DNA of 64,000 nucleotides from Flavipsychrobacter stenotrophus (GTDB taxonomy: Bacteria > Bacteroidota > Bacteroidia > Chitinophagales > Chitinophagaceae): contig NZ_PPSL01000003.1 of the NCBI RefSeq assembly GCF_002954265.1, positions 682,001-746,000 of the forward strand. The letters run 5' to 3'. A model generated the notes under the pieces. That model ran no database searches. It had not been told where the DNA came from and was given only the letters and a program-made list of their open reading frames with translations. Position numbers and translations under genes: made by a program. This document shows positions 40,801 to 48,878 of this stretch, one piece after another. Positions within the stretch are counted from its first letter, which is position 1. Each line of letters opens with the position of its first letter.

Positions 40801-41206
40801 GCGTGCTATGGACGATCTGCGTCAATCAGTGCGTATGGCGTCTTACGAGCAGAAAGATCCATTGTTGATCTATAAGTTTGAAGGCTTCAACCTGTTCAAG
40901 CAGATGATGCTTGAAACAAATGGCAGTATCATATCGTTCCTTTTGCGTGCAGGCATACCAATGCAGGAAGTACCGCAGGAAGCGATAGAAATCCCTTCTC
41001 AGCATACCGACATGAGCCAGATGCGCGTGAACAAGGTAGATGAAGAAATGGGCCAGGAAGAATACTATACCGAGACGCATAATGAACCTCAGCAGGAAGT
41101 AAAGCGCCAGCCAGTAGTTTCAGGACCGAAGATCGGCCGCAATGATGATTGTCCTTGCGGTAGTGGTAAGAAATTCAAGAACTGCCACGGCAAGGGAATG
41201 AATTAA
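37895..41206 (+). CDS. secA: Preprotein translocase ATPase SecA
   Basis: A 1,103-residue SecA, normal for Bacteroidota (E. coli is 901). Walker A K196 is in [18 protein letters not shown]; the [20 protein letters not shown] segment carries Walker B and the preprotein-binding start; [31 protein letters not shown] and [15 protein letters not shown] are canonical. Between residues about 340 and 500 lies the Bacteroidota-type insertion ([40 protein letters not shown]). The C-terminal metal-binding tail [16 protein letters not shown] binds zinc and SecB-type partners. It is monocistronic with a terminator at 41231. Confidence 0.97.
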   Translation: [1103 protein letters not shown]

Positions 41207-41230
41207 TCAATAATAGCTTTAGAATAATGA

Positions 41231-41266
41231 CAACCCCGACGAGATTCGTTGGGGTTGTTTGTTTTT
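41231..41266 (+). terminator. Terminator after secA
   Basis: CAACCCCGACG / CGTTGGGGTTG stem (one G-T pair), followed by TTTGTTTTTA. Confidence 0.8.
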
Positions 41267-41285
41267 ATATATGTCAACTTAAGTT

Positions 41286-41293
41286 TACCTTTG
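41286..41293 (+). promoter_or_regulatory. Bacteroidota -7 promoter element (TACCTTTG) of the toxin-antitoxin pair
   Basis: Exact TAnnTTTG, 19 bases before the antitoxin ATG. Confidence 0.5.
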
Positions 41294-41312
41294 ATATAGT
41301 AAAATAAGAACA

Positions 41313-41543
41313 ATGAATATCACTTCATGGAAAGACCGTATAACAGTTGACGCACAAAAATGTGGCGGCAGACCTTGCATAAGAGGAATGAGAATCCGCG
41401 TTGTTGATATATTAGACCTGCTGGCATCGGGTCTTACACAAAAACAAATTTTGGAAGAGCTTCCTGACCTGGAGCATGAAGATATTGAAGCAGCTTTGAG
41501 ATATGCCAGTATGCGCTTTGATCACCCTGTAATCGCTGCATAA
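41313..41543 (+). CDS. DUF433 antitoxin
   Basis: A 76-residue DUF433 protein (VapB-like antitoxin). Motifs ITVDAQKCGGRPCIRGMRIR, VVDILDLLASGLTQKQILEE and LPDLEHEDIEAALRYASMRF cover almost the whole protein and are diagnostic; the helix-turn-helix binds the operator of the pair. It is followed 10 bases later by a DUF5615 PIN-like toxin, a standard arrangement. The pair lies between secA and an isolated membrane-protein gene. Confidence 0.92.
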   Translation: MNITSWKDRITVDAQKCGGRPCIRGMRIRVVDILDLLASGLTQKQILEELPDLEHEDIEAALRYASMRFDHPVIAA

Positions 41544-41553
41544 TTTCTATTTT

Positions 41554-41895
41554 ATGCAGATATGGATCGATGCTCAGCTATCGCCTTCATTAGCCTTATG
41601 GATCAATCAAAATTTTCAGAGCATCAGTGCATTTGCTTTGAGGGATCTTGGTCTCAGAGATGCTGTTGATTTCGAGATCTTTAAACAAGCAAAAATACAA
41701 AAGGCAACTATCATGACAAAAGATGTTGACTTTTTGCAATTGCTAGAACACCATGGTCCTCCACCACAAATTATTTGGGTAACTGTTGGTAATACAAGTA
41801 ATGCGAAGATGAGCGAAATTTTATCTAAACACCTTCAAACAGCAATTGATTTACTGTTAAAAGGAGAATCTGTGGTTGAAATAGGTGATATATAA
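41554..41895 (+). CDS. DUF5615 PIN-like toxin
   Basis: A 113-residue PIN-fold protein (Mut7-C-like), presumed RNase toxin of the upstream DUF433 antitoxin. The acidic residues of the active site are visible: D6 in MQIWIDAQLSPSLALWI, the ALRDLGLRDAVDFEIFKQAK segment with D and E residues, and TKDVDFLQLLEHHG. It uses its own ATG 10 bases after the antitoxin stop. No frameshift, so the pair looks functional. Confidence 0.9.
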   Translation: MQIWIDAQLSPSLALWINQNFQSISAFALRDLGLRDAVDFEIFKQAKIQKATIMTKDVDFLQLLEHHGPPPQIIWVTVGNTSNAKMSEILSKHLQTAIDLLLKGESVVEIGDI

Positions 41896-42003
41896 ACAGT
41901 ACCTACTTGCCAGCGTGATTTGTTGGGTTTGTTTGTAAAAAGCTCTTTTTGCCGATTTTTCTTTTGTTGTAAATTTTCTATACTTCAATAATAATCAATC
42001 ACT

Positions 42004-42528
42004 ATGACCAATAAAACAGAAATTCTAAACAAACTAACTGATGCCAAATTGATTGATGTAGTAAAGAACTACAGGCAATATGGGTATGATGATACGTTAA
42101 GAAATGCAGCAATCTCTATCCTCAACGAACGAGGATTAACAGTAGACGATTTGATATTCGGCGGCAACTTTACTAATACACAGTACGACAATGCAACAGA
42201 ATATTACCAATCCTACAATCAAAATTCCCAAAGAGCATTTATTCTCTATTCTTTATCGCTTGCATCAATTATCGTGCTTCCCTGGATAACAATGCCAAGC
42301 GATGCGATTGCCAAAACGTTAGTTATTGTAAACATCATTCTCAATATCAGCTTTATTGTTTTCCTTATAAAGGCCTACATCAGCCACTCAGAATTTTATA
42401 CCGCAATGGGCAAAAAACTGGCCAAAGGAGATCAATTAATATTCTTTATTGTAGGTATCCCTTTTTATATTCTTATGTACTTCTTTTACCGTAGCCAAAT
42501 GAAGGAAGAAATGAAAGCGATACAATAG
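42004..42528 (+). CDS. Membrane protein of unknown function
   Basis: A 174-residue protein. The first 60 residues are soluble and helical (EILNKLTDAKLIDVVKNYRQ, NAAISILNERGLTVDDLIFG). Three TM helices follow: AFILYSLSLASIIVLPWITM, VIVNIILNISFIVFLIKAYI and LIFFIVGIPFYILMYFFYRS. The N-terminal part recalls the helical hairpins seen in other Bacteroidota membrane proteins (compare NKLKTIVAESNDYAYENVLV in the 57258 product). Not recognised further. Monocistronic. Confidence 0.75.
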   Translation: MTNKTEILNKLTDAKLIDVVKNYRQYGYDDTLRNAAISILNERGLTVDDLIFGGNFTNTQYDNATEYYQSYNQNSQRAFILYSLSLASIIVLPWITMPSDAIAKTLVIVNIILNISFIVFLIKAYISHSEFYTAMGKKLAKGDQLIFFIVGIPFYILMYFFYRSQMKEEMKAIQ

Positions 42529-42648
42529 GCATACAGTTAACTAAGTGTATTATTTACACTTTTTACGGCCCAGCTATTTATTAGTTTCATCCATATCGGC
42601 ATTCACAAATAAAAAAACCTCATATTCCTATAATCCCTGTGCATTTTA

Positions 42649-42656
42649 TACTTTTG
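42649..42656 (+). promoter_or_regulatory. Bacteroidota -7 promoter element (TACTTTTG) of paaC
   Basis: Exact TAnnTTTG, 26 bases before the paaC ATG. Confidence 0.45.
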
Positions 42657-42682
42657 GGCTGTTCTTTTGACTTTTATTTATT

Positions 42683-43498
42683 ATGAAATTACCATACATA
42701 CTCCGTCTTGCAGATGATGCGCTTATAATTGGACAACGCCTGGGCGAATGGACCGGTCACGGACCTATACTGGAACAGGACATAGCGCTGACCAATGCCG
42801 CATTGGACCATGTAGGCCGTGCGCGTAGCCTGTATCAATATGCTGCGGAGGTGTTTAACCAATTGCCAAAGGAACAGCAGTTGACCTACTTTACCTCAAT
42901 GGCTATTCAAGAGAAGATAAAAGCCGGAGAAAGTATTGATGAAGATACACTTGCTTATCTGCGTGATGGATGGGATTTCAAGAATGTACTGCTGGTAGAG
43001 CGCCCCAACATAGACTGGGCCTACACCGTAGCCCGTGGTTTCTTCTTTGACGCATTTAATTTCTTTTACTTCACAGCGCTTTCCAAAAGCACAGATGCTA
43101 CAATAGCCGCTGTAGCCGAAAAATCATTGAAAGAAGTAACGTATCACCTGCGCTGGAGCAGCGAGTGGGTAATACGCCTGGGAGATGGTACCGACGAAAG
43201 CCACGAGAAGATGCAGCTGGCGATCAATGAAACATGGCCTTTTACAGGCGAATTATTTGTAGCTACAGATTATGAAGCCGCAATGACTGCTGAAGGTGTT
43301 GCCCCTAATCTGCAACAGATACAAACCCTGTGGACAGCAAGAGTAAATGAAGTGCTGGATGAGGCTACCCTTACCCTACCTGCTGCCGGTGCATGGATGC
43401 AACAAGGTGGTAAAAAAGGTATTCATACTGAGGAACTGGGCTATATGCTTACTGAACTACAGTTTATGCAGCGTACCTATCCCAATATGCAATGGTAA
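42683..43498 (+). CDS. paaC: Phenylacetyl-CoA epoxidase structural subunit PaaC
   Basis: A 271-residue ferritin-like helical protein that partners the catalytic PaaA subunit in opening the aromatic ring of phenylacetyl-CoA. Diagnostic stretches are GQRLGEWTGHGPILEQDIAL, TNAALDHVGRARSLYQYAAE, LLVERPNIDWAYTVARGFFF, SEWVIRLGDGTDESHEKM and the C-terminal KKGIHTEELGYMLTELQFMQ. PaaC has lost most of the iron ligands of the fold. It lies upstream of a glycosyltransferase gene (160 bases) with a family E repeat between, not next to paaA, paaB, or paaD as usual. Confidence 0.93.
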   Translation: MKLPYILRLADDALIIGQRLGEWTGHGPILEQDIALTNAALDHVGRARSLYQYAAEVFNQLPKEQQLTYFTSMAIQEKIKAGESIDEDTLAYLRDGWDFKNVLLVERPNIDWAYTVARGFFFDAFNFFYFTALSKSTDATIAAVAEKSLKEVTYHLRWSSEWVIRLGDGTDESHEKMQLAINETWPFTGELFVATDYEAAMTAEGVAPNLQQIQTLWTARVNEVLDEATLTLPAAGAWMQQGGKKGIHTEELGYMLTELQFMQRTYPNMQW

Positions 43499-43507
43499 CC
43501 GCATAGA

Positions 43508-43540
43508 GCCTCACCCCAGCCCTCTCCAAGGGGAGAGGGA
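43508..43540. repeat. Dispersed intergenic palindrome, family E copy 2
   Basis: GCCTCACCCCAGCCCTCTCC then AAGGGGAGAGG; reverse complement of 8098-8131 with a few changes. It sits just after the paaC stop codon. Confidence 0.75.
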
Positions 43541-43658
43541 GAGCCAAAGTCCACGCTGTCGCGTGGTGTAATGCTAATATTTCCAGTGCAAATTATTTGG
43601 CTATAACCAATAATTTCACGTTAATATCGTTATACAATAAACATATAAGTACTCCCTG

Positions 43659-44369
43659 ATGAACGTATCTCTTATCTTACCCTGTTACAACCCGCCACAG
43701 GACTGGGAGAGAAATGTCTATACCAATTATGTTGCCTTCTGCGATCGAATCAATGACAAGGCAGAACTGATAATGGTAATAGATGGTGTGAGTGAATCAA
43801 TAACGGGAGAGCAACTGATATACCTGCAGCAAAACATCCCCCTGCTGAAGCTGATACAATATGCAGAAAACAGGGGCAAGGGGTATGCATTAAGGCAAGG
43901 CGTAGCGGCAGCAACCGGCAACATCATATTGTATACCGACATAGATTTCCCGTATACAATAGAGAGTATGTATGCCGTGTATAACGACCTGAAGAACGAC
44001 TTCCATGATGTAGCTATAGGGGTAAAGAATGAAAGCTACTACACGCATATACCACCCGTACGAAAGGCTATCTCGCAAGCACTGAGGGCAATGATCAAGA
44101 CCTTTCTGTCATTACCGGTAACAGATACCCAATGCGGATTGAAGGGATTCAAGCAAACCGTAAAGCCACTATTCCTTAAGACTACCATAGACCGATACCT
44201 GTTTGACCTGGAGTTTGTGCGTAACTGCTACGGTAGCAGGCACCACACGATACACCCGATACCCGTAGCGCTGAACGAGCAGGTACACTTCCGCAAGATG
44301 AACTACCGTATATTACTGCCTGAATTGCTGAACTTTGCAATGCTGCTGACAAAGAAACCGAATGAATAA
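43659..44369 (+). CDS. Glycosyltransferase family 2 (polyprenyl-phosphate type)
   Basis: A 236-residue GT-A enzyme. SLILPCYNPPQDWERNVYTN, ELIMVIDGVSESITGEQLIY, RGKGYALRQGVAAATGNIIL, the DxD-type YTDIDFPYTIESM and the DTQCGLKGFKQTVKPLFLKT segment are typical of the dolichyl/polyprenyl-phosphate glucosyl- and mannosyltransferase branch. Such enzymes make the lipid-linked sugars used by membrane GT-C transferases, and two large membrane proteins follow. Its stop overlaps the next start by eight bases. Confidence 0.9.
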   Translation: MNVSLILPCYNPPQDWERNVYTNYVAFCDRINDKAELIMVIDGVSESITGEQLIYLQQNIPLLKLIQYAENRGKGYALRQGVAAATGNIILYTDIDFPYTIESMYAVYNDLKNDFHDVAIGVKNESYYTHIPPVRKAISQALRAMIKTFLSLPVTDTQCGLKGFKQTVKPLFLKTTIDRYLFDLEFVRNCYGSRHHTIHPIPVALNEQVHFRKMNYRILLPELLNFAMLLTKKPNE

Positions 44370-46698
44370 TATAGGGTCAAAGACGGGGTTGCTCATTACT
44401 ATTGTTTTCGCAATAGCAGTGACCACTTTTGCGCTTGGCGGCATTGTTACCCATCCGTGGCATATGATGACCGAGCTGGGTGCCGATGGCGGCAAGAATA
44501 TCTTTACCTACCTCTATCATTCGCTTTATGGTATGGGCCTCTGGTTCACCGGTATGAACTACCCTTATGGTGAACATATTGTATACACAGACGGTCAGCC
44601 ACTATTATCAGTTCCACTGAGTTATCTGAAAGGACACGTAACTATAGAAAGCGCACTGACAATAATGTGGTGGGCTATATCGCTGAGCTATGTTCTATCG
44701 ATTGTGTACTGCTATAAGATCCTTGTACAATTCAAAGTGCCGTGGTTACCGGCAATGTTGTTCGCCGCATTGATATCTCTTTGCAGTCCGCAGTTGATGG
44801 GCATTTCGGGCCACTATGCATTGGCGTACTGCTGTTTTCTGCCCATGCTCTTTTATTACACCCTACAATATCACTTAACGGGAAAATGGAAGTACCCGGC
44901 CTTTATATTCATCATGGGTTGTATCAGCATACTCTTGCACCCCTATTTTGCCGCTGTAGCACTGATTTGGGCTGGTGGTTACACACTCGGGCACTTCTTT
45001 ACGATCAAGGCCGGGATATGGCCTAAAATAAAGCATGTACTTCCCTTACTGATAAGTACAGGTGCTGTATTGGTGCTCTTCGGCATATTCATGAAGGTAA
45101 CGGACCCTTTTGCCAAAGAGCGCCCCGCAATGCCATTTGGCATGCTGGCCAACTGTACGCATATTAAAGATATTTTCAGCTCGGTATATTCACCATTCTG
45201 GGGGGTAGTAAAGGATCATACCCGATTTACTAAAATAAGTGCCGGTGGTGAAGGATTTATATACCTTGGGCTAGCCGTGATCTTTGCTGTTGGGTATGCG
45301 ATGCTTATCGCTATCAGGAAGCTGATATCAAAAGATCCAGCAACTTTACTGACACCGACATTCCAACCTATCTGGCTGATCATGGCTACATTGGCGTTGT
45401 TGTTCGGTATGGGCGTGCCCTTTATCTGGCATATGGAGTGGCTGCTGGATTATGCTTCTGCGTTCCGTCAATTCCGCACACTGGGCCGTTTTAGCTGGAT
45501 ATTTTACTACATCATTACCATCTATGGCGCGGTGGTCATATACTCATTATATGCCCGTTACCTGGCCAATAACAAGAAGACAATCGCTTATGCAATTATC
45601 ACAGCTGGAATAGGTATTTGGACAATAGAGACGAACGGATACTTAAAGCGCTCCCGCAATGCTGCGAAGGAAGGCTACAACAATTACAACATCTTCCTTT
45701 CTAAGAGTGAACTTAACAATAAGCAATGGGGAGAGTTTGTAGCCAAGCCAGATGAGATAGTTTCATGGCAGGAGTTTCTCGCCGCGCATAATTATACCAA
45801 AGACTCTTTTCAATCAATACTTGTACTGCCCTTCTTCGCCACTGGCAGCGAAAAGCTATGGGTGTGCAGCGATGAGAATATAAGCGCGTGGTCTGTTGCT
45901 ATGGCAGCAAAGGCAGGCATACAGTTACATCTGCCTGTAGTAGACATTATGATGTCGCGCAGCTCATGGGTGCAAACTTTTAAGCAGGTAAAAATAGCAG
46001 GCGGTCCGTATGCAGAGAAGCCAATGGTAAATGACCTGCACAGCAATAAGCCATTCCTGCTGCTGCACACTGACTATTCAACACTTAATCCAGATCAGCA
46101 GTACCTGCTTAACTTATCTAAGCCGCTTGGGCATTTTCTGCACTGTACAGTATATGTGTGCTACCCTGAACAGATAAAAAAGAACGATGATTACTATAAT
46201 TATTCTGCACATTTTAGTTGTACCAATGCCAATTCAATAAAGGGCAACTTCTACTTTGATCACTTTAGTAAGGGGAGTTTTCATTCACCATTCAATGATG
46301 GAGCAATGCCCTTAAAGGAAATAAAGGAAACGATTTGTGATGTACCACTTACCCCTGTAAAAGATAACCAGTTGTATGAATTTTCATGCTGGTTCAGAAC
46401 ACCGGAAGATAATTATAAAAGCCCTGATTGCATGCTGTACGCTCTAAATAGCAAAAATACAATTATCGATTCATTCCCCGCACGCTCTATAGAAAGTGTT
46501 GACAACTTTGGAGTGTGGTTGCGATGCAACGCTTATTTCACATTATCAGCAGCCACAAGGCATATCAGATGTAGGATGCTTAACTTTGCAGACCAGCCAT
46601 GTCTGGCAATGGATGAATTGATGATCCGGCCGGCAGATTCAGTGATGATTAGTAATGGCAGGATCAATAACCACTGGCTAAATCGAAGGTATGAATGA
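44362..46698 (+). CDS. Large polytopic membrane protein, GT-C-like, unknown
   Basis: A 778-residue protein with about ten or eleven TM helices in the first 440 residues (for example TIVFAIAVTTFALGGIVT, WWAISLSYVLSIVYCY, YPAFIFIMGCISILLHPYFA, VLPLLISTGAVLVLFGIFMK, WLIMATLALLFGMGVPFIWH) and a soluble C-terminal domain (about 440-778) with a carbohydrate-binding-like beta region (FSCWFRTPEDNYKSPD). The first loop contains ELGADGGKNIF, an acidic site as in GT-C transferases. It overlaps the GT2 gene upstream and paaD downstream by eight bases each, so it is made in a coupled unit. Family not recognised with certainty; polysaccharide or glycoprotein synthesis is likely. Confidence 0.78.
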   Translation: MNNIGSKTGLLITIVFAIAVTTFALGGIVTHPWHMMTELGADGGKNIFTYLYHSLYGMGLWFTGMNYPYGEHIVYTDGQPLLSVPLSYLKGHVTIESALTIMWWAISLSYVLSIVYCYKILVQFKVPWLPAMLFAALISLCSPQLMGISGHYALAYCCFLPMLFYYTLQYHLTGKWKYPAFIFIMGCISILLHPYFAAVALIWAGGYTLGHFFTIKAGIWPKIKHVLPLLISTGAVLVLFGIFMKVTDPFAKERPAMPFGMLANCTHIKDIFSSVYSPFWGVVKDHTRFTKISAGGEGFIYLGLAVIFAVGYAMLIAIRKLISKDPATLLTPTFQPIWLIMATLALLFGMGVPFIWHMEWLLDYASAFRQFRTLGRFSWIFYYIITIYGAVVIYSLYARYLANNKKTIAYAIITAGIGIWTIETNGYLKRSRNAAKEGYNNYNIFLSKSELNNKQWGEFVAKPDEIVSWQEFLAAHNYTKDSFQSILVLPFFATGSEKLWVCSDENISAWSVAMAAKAGIQLHLPVVDIMMSRSSWVQTFKQVKIAGGPYAEKPMVNDLHSNKPFLLLHTDYSTLNPDQQYLLNLSKPLGHFLHCTVYVCYPEQIKKNDDYYNYSAHFSCTNANSIKGNFYFDHFSKGSFHSPFNDGAMPLKEIKETICDVPLTPVKDNQLYEFSCWFRTPEDNYKSPDCMLYALNSKNTIIDSFPARSIESVDNFGVWLRCNAYFTLSAATRHIRCRMLNFADQPCLAMDELMIRPADSVMISNGRINNHWLNRRYE

Positions 46699-47179
46699 CG
46701 TCAATGAGGAAAGAGTATACGAATGGCTGGCGGATGTAAAAGATCCGGAGGTGCCTGCATTGTCTATCCTTGATCTGGGCATAGTGCGCAATGTAGCAGT
46801 AACCGACAATTCAGTTAATGTAACCATCACACCCACCTACAGTGGCTGCCCGGCAATGGATGTCATTTCCATAGGCATACGAATGGCTCTTGCAGGACAC
46901 GGTATAAAACAGATAACAATAGACCAGCAGCTTAGTCCGGCGTGGACAACAGACTGGATGACGGAAGACGGGAAAAGAAAGCTAAAAGAGTATGGCATAG
47001 CGCCACCCAACCGGAAAGCATTCAGTTCACTAGGGTTGTTTGAAGAGGAAGAGATACAATGTCCCCGCTGCAATTCTACCCATACCGAGATGGTGAGCAG
47101 GTATGGCCCAACATCGTGCAAGGCACTCTACAAGTGCCTGGATTGCAAAGAACCATTTGAACATTTTAAATGCCATTGA
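46691..47179 (+). CDS. paaD: Phenylacetate pathway iron-sulfur maturation protein PaaD
   Basis: A 162-residue PaaD. The MIP18/DUF59 domain (VYEWLADVKDPEVPALSILD, LGIVRNVAVTDNSVNVTITP, TYSGCPAMDVISIGIRMALA) is followed by the C-terminal zinc ribbon unique to PaaD: CPRCNSTHTEMVSRYGPTSC to CLDCKEPFEHFKCH. PaaD is thought to help assemble the cluster of PaaE or the di-iron centre of the epoxidase. The gene overlaps the preceding membrane-protein gene by eight bases and is followed by another membrane protein after 23 bases; normally it sits between paaC and paaE. Confidence 0.94.
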   Translation: MNDVNEERVYEWLADVKDPEVPALSILDLGIVRNVAVTDNSVNVTITPTYSGCPAMDVISIGIRMALAGHGIKQITIDQQLSPAWTTDWMTEDGKRKLKEYGIAPPNRKAFSSLGLFEEEEIQCPRCNSTHTEMVSRYGPTSCKALYKCLDCKEPFEHFKCH

Positions 47180-47202
47180 CCTTTTAATAAAACCCGCTTT
47201 GA

Positions 47203-48738
47203 ATGTCTTTTATTAAGAAATATTTTCCCGGTGTTATGCTCTTCCTGATCTTTTTGGTCATAGGGTTGATGCACTATAAAGATTATGGGCTGGGTTGTGA
47301 TGAACCTATACACCGCATTATTGGCAATGTCACCTATGATTATATTTTCAAGGGAGACATGAACTTGAAAACTATAGAATTCCGCAACCTGGGTACTGGC
47401 TTTGAGATGCCCCTTATATTTATAGAAAAGTGGTTTCATCTTACCGACTTCAGAGACATATACCTGATGCGGCACCTGGTAACGCATATCTTCTTTCTCT
47501 TTGGCGCTTTCTCACTTTATGTACTCGCCTTCCGGCATTTCAATCACCGCTCCATAGCATCGTTGGCATTCCTTATGATGGTATTGAATCCGAGGCTATA
47601 CGCACACTCTTTCTTCAACTCTAAAGACATTCCCTTTTTAGTTTCCTTCATACTGGCATTTACAGTATGGCATGCAGCCGATACCAAACAAAGGAAATAT
47701 CTTTACTTGTTGGTTGGTGCAGCATGTGGTTATGCTACTAGTATAAGAGTAATGGGGGTGCTGCTTGTTCCCTGCTTCTTGTTTTTCGTTGCTTTCGACA
47801 TATTGCGATACATGAAGAACAAGGCAGAATTGAAGGCTATCTTAATGAAAGTGCTGCTATTCTCTGCCGGCTTTTGCATAACGCTATATATCTGCTGGCC
47901 TATACTATGGAGCAACCCTATCTTCTATTTTCACGAGCAGTTCTCATCATTGGCACATGTGCACTGGGAAGGAGAGGTATACTTTAAAGGACAGAACATT
48001 CCGGGATCTAAACTGCCGCTCTCCTACCTACCTGTATGGATGTCAATGACTATACCGGAAGTATGGCTGATAGGGGGCATTGCTGGTTGTGTCGCTGTCG
48101 CTGTTACGTTCCTGTGTAAGCCGGTTAGCTTTCTGACAGATATGACCAACAGAAACTTCGCCTTATACCTCGCCTGCTTTGCCGGGCCGTTGCTGGTAGT
48201 TGTAGCGCTTGGCTCTGTTAACTATGACGACTGGCGCCACCTCTACTTTACCTACCCGCCACTTATGCTGCTGGGGCTATTCCTGATCAATAAATTATAC
48301 AACACCAGCTCAAGGATATTTGTCTATATACTTTGTGTGGGCCAGTTGGTGTTCACCACGGTCTTTATGGTCAATAACCACCCGCATCAATATGCCTACT
48401 TCAATAATTTTGTTAGTCATAAAGACCAGTACCTGCTGAACAATTACGATCTTGACTATTGGGGCGTGACCTACAGTGAAGGTGTAAAGTATATACTGGA
48501 TCACGACAAATCGGATACGATACGGATAAATGGCACCACCATGTTGTTGGGTAATGCAAGTATGAAAATGACTCCGGCAGACAGACGGCGTATCAAGATA
48601 GTGGATAAGGGCGAGCACCCCGATTACTTCATTACCAACTTCCGTAACAACCACCGGGAAGACTACCGCTATCCTACTATTTTTTATGAGGTCAAAGTGT
48701 TGAACTCAACAATTATGAGGGTGTATAAAACTAAGTGA
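47203..48738 (+). CDS. GT-C family membrane glycosyltransferase (PMT/GT39-like)
   Basis: A 511-residue polytopic membrane protein. The first loop after TM1 has the acidic pair GLGCDEPIHRIIGN, the usual catalytic position of protein-mannosyltransferase-like GT-C enzymes; SLAFLMMVLNPRLYAHSFFN and SKDIPFLVSFILAFTVW are typical second-loop motifs. About ten to eleven TM helices fill residues 8-430, and the last 80 residues are a small soluble domain (DYWGVTYSEGVKYILDHDKS). It is the last gene of the GT2 / membrane / paaD / GT-C unit. It probably transfers a polyprenyl-linked sugar to a surface acceptor. Confidence 0.82.
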   Translation: MSFIKKYFPGVMLFLIFLVIGLMHYKDYGLGCDEPIHRIIGNVTYDYIFKGDMNLKTIEFRNLGTGFEMPLIFIEKWFHLTDFRDIYLMRHLVTHIFFLFGAFSLYVLAFRHFNHRSIASLAFLMMVLNPRLYAHSFFNSKDIPFLVSFILAFTVWHAADTKQRKYLYLLVGAACGYATSIRVMGVLLVPCFLFFVAFDILRYMKNKAELKAILMKVLLFSAGFCITLYICWPILWSNPIFYFHEQFSSLAHVHWEGEVYFKGQNIPGSKLPLSYLPVWMSMTIPEVWLIGGIAGCVAVAVTFLCKPVSFLTDMTNRNFALYLACFAGPLLVVVALGSVNYDDWRHLYFTYPPLMLLGLFLINKLYNTSSRIFVYILCVGQLVFTTVFMVNNHPHQYAYFNNFVSHKDQYLLNNYDLDYWGVTYSEGVKYILDHDKSDTIRINGTTMLLGNASMKMTPADRRRIKIVDKGEHPDYFITNFRNNHREDYRYPTIFYEVKVLNSTIMRVYKTK

Positions 48739-48761
48739 AAAGTCAAAGGTTAAAACCAAAA
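48735..48761. repeat. A-rich heptamer array (GTTAAAA), family C
   Basis: GTGAAAAGTCAAAGGTTAAA followed by ACCAAAA, overlapping the stop codon of the preceding gene. Confidence 0.6.
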
Positions 48762-48823
48762 ACCTGGTAGTTAATCCTTGTTTTTCAGAAAACTATAAAA
48801 CAAGCAAGACTTTCTATTCAATA

Positions 48824-48853
48824 ATAAAGGCGCACCGATTGGTACGCCTTTAT
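48824..48853. terminator. Bidirectional terminator between the convergent genes
   Basis: ATAAAGGCGCACC / GGTACGCCTTTAT stem (one G-T pair) with loop GATT. Confidence 0.75.
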
Positions 48854-48878
48854 CAAATACACTAACCACGACAACTAA

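Noticed and set aside
37895-41206. SecA as an unusual fusion because of its length
   Set aside because: About 1,100 residues is normal for Bacteroidota SecA; the extra part is the known insertion, not a fused domain.
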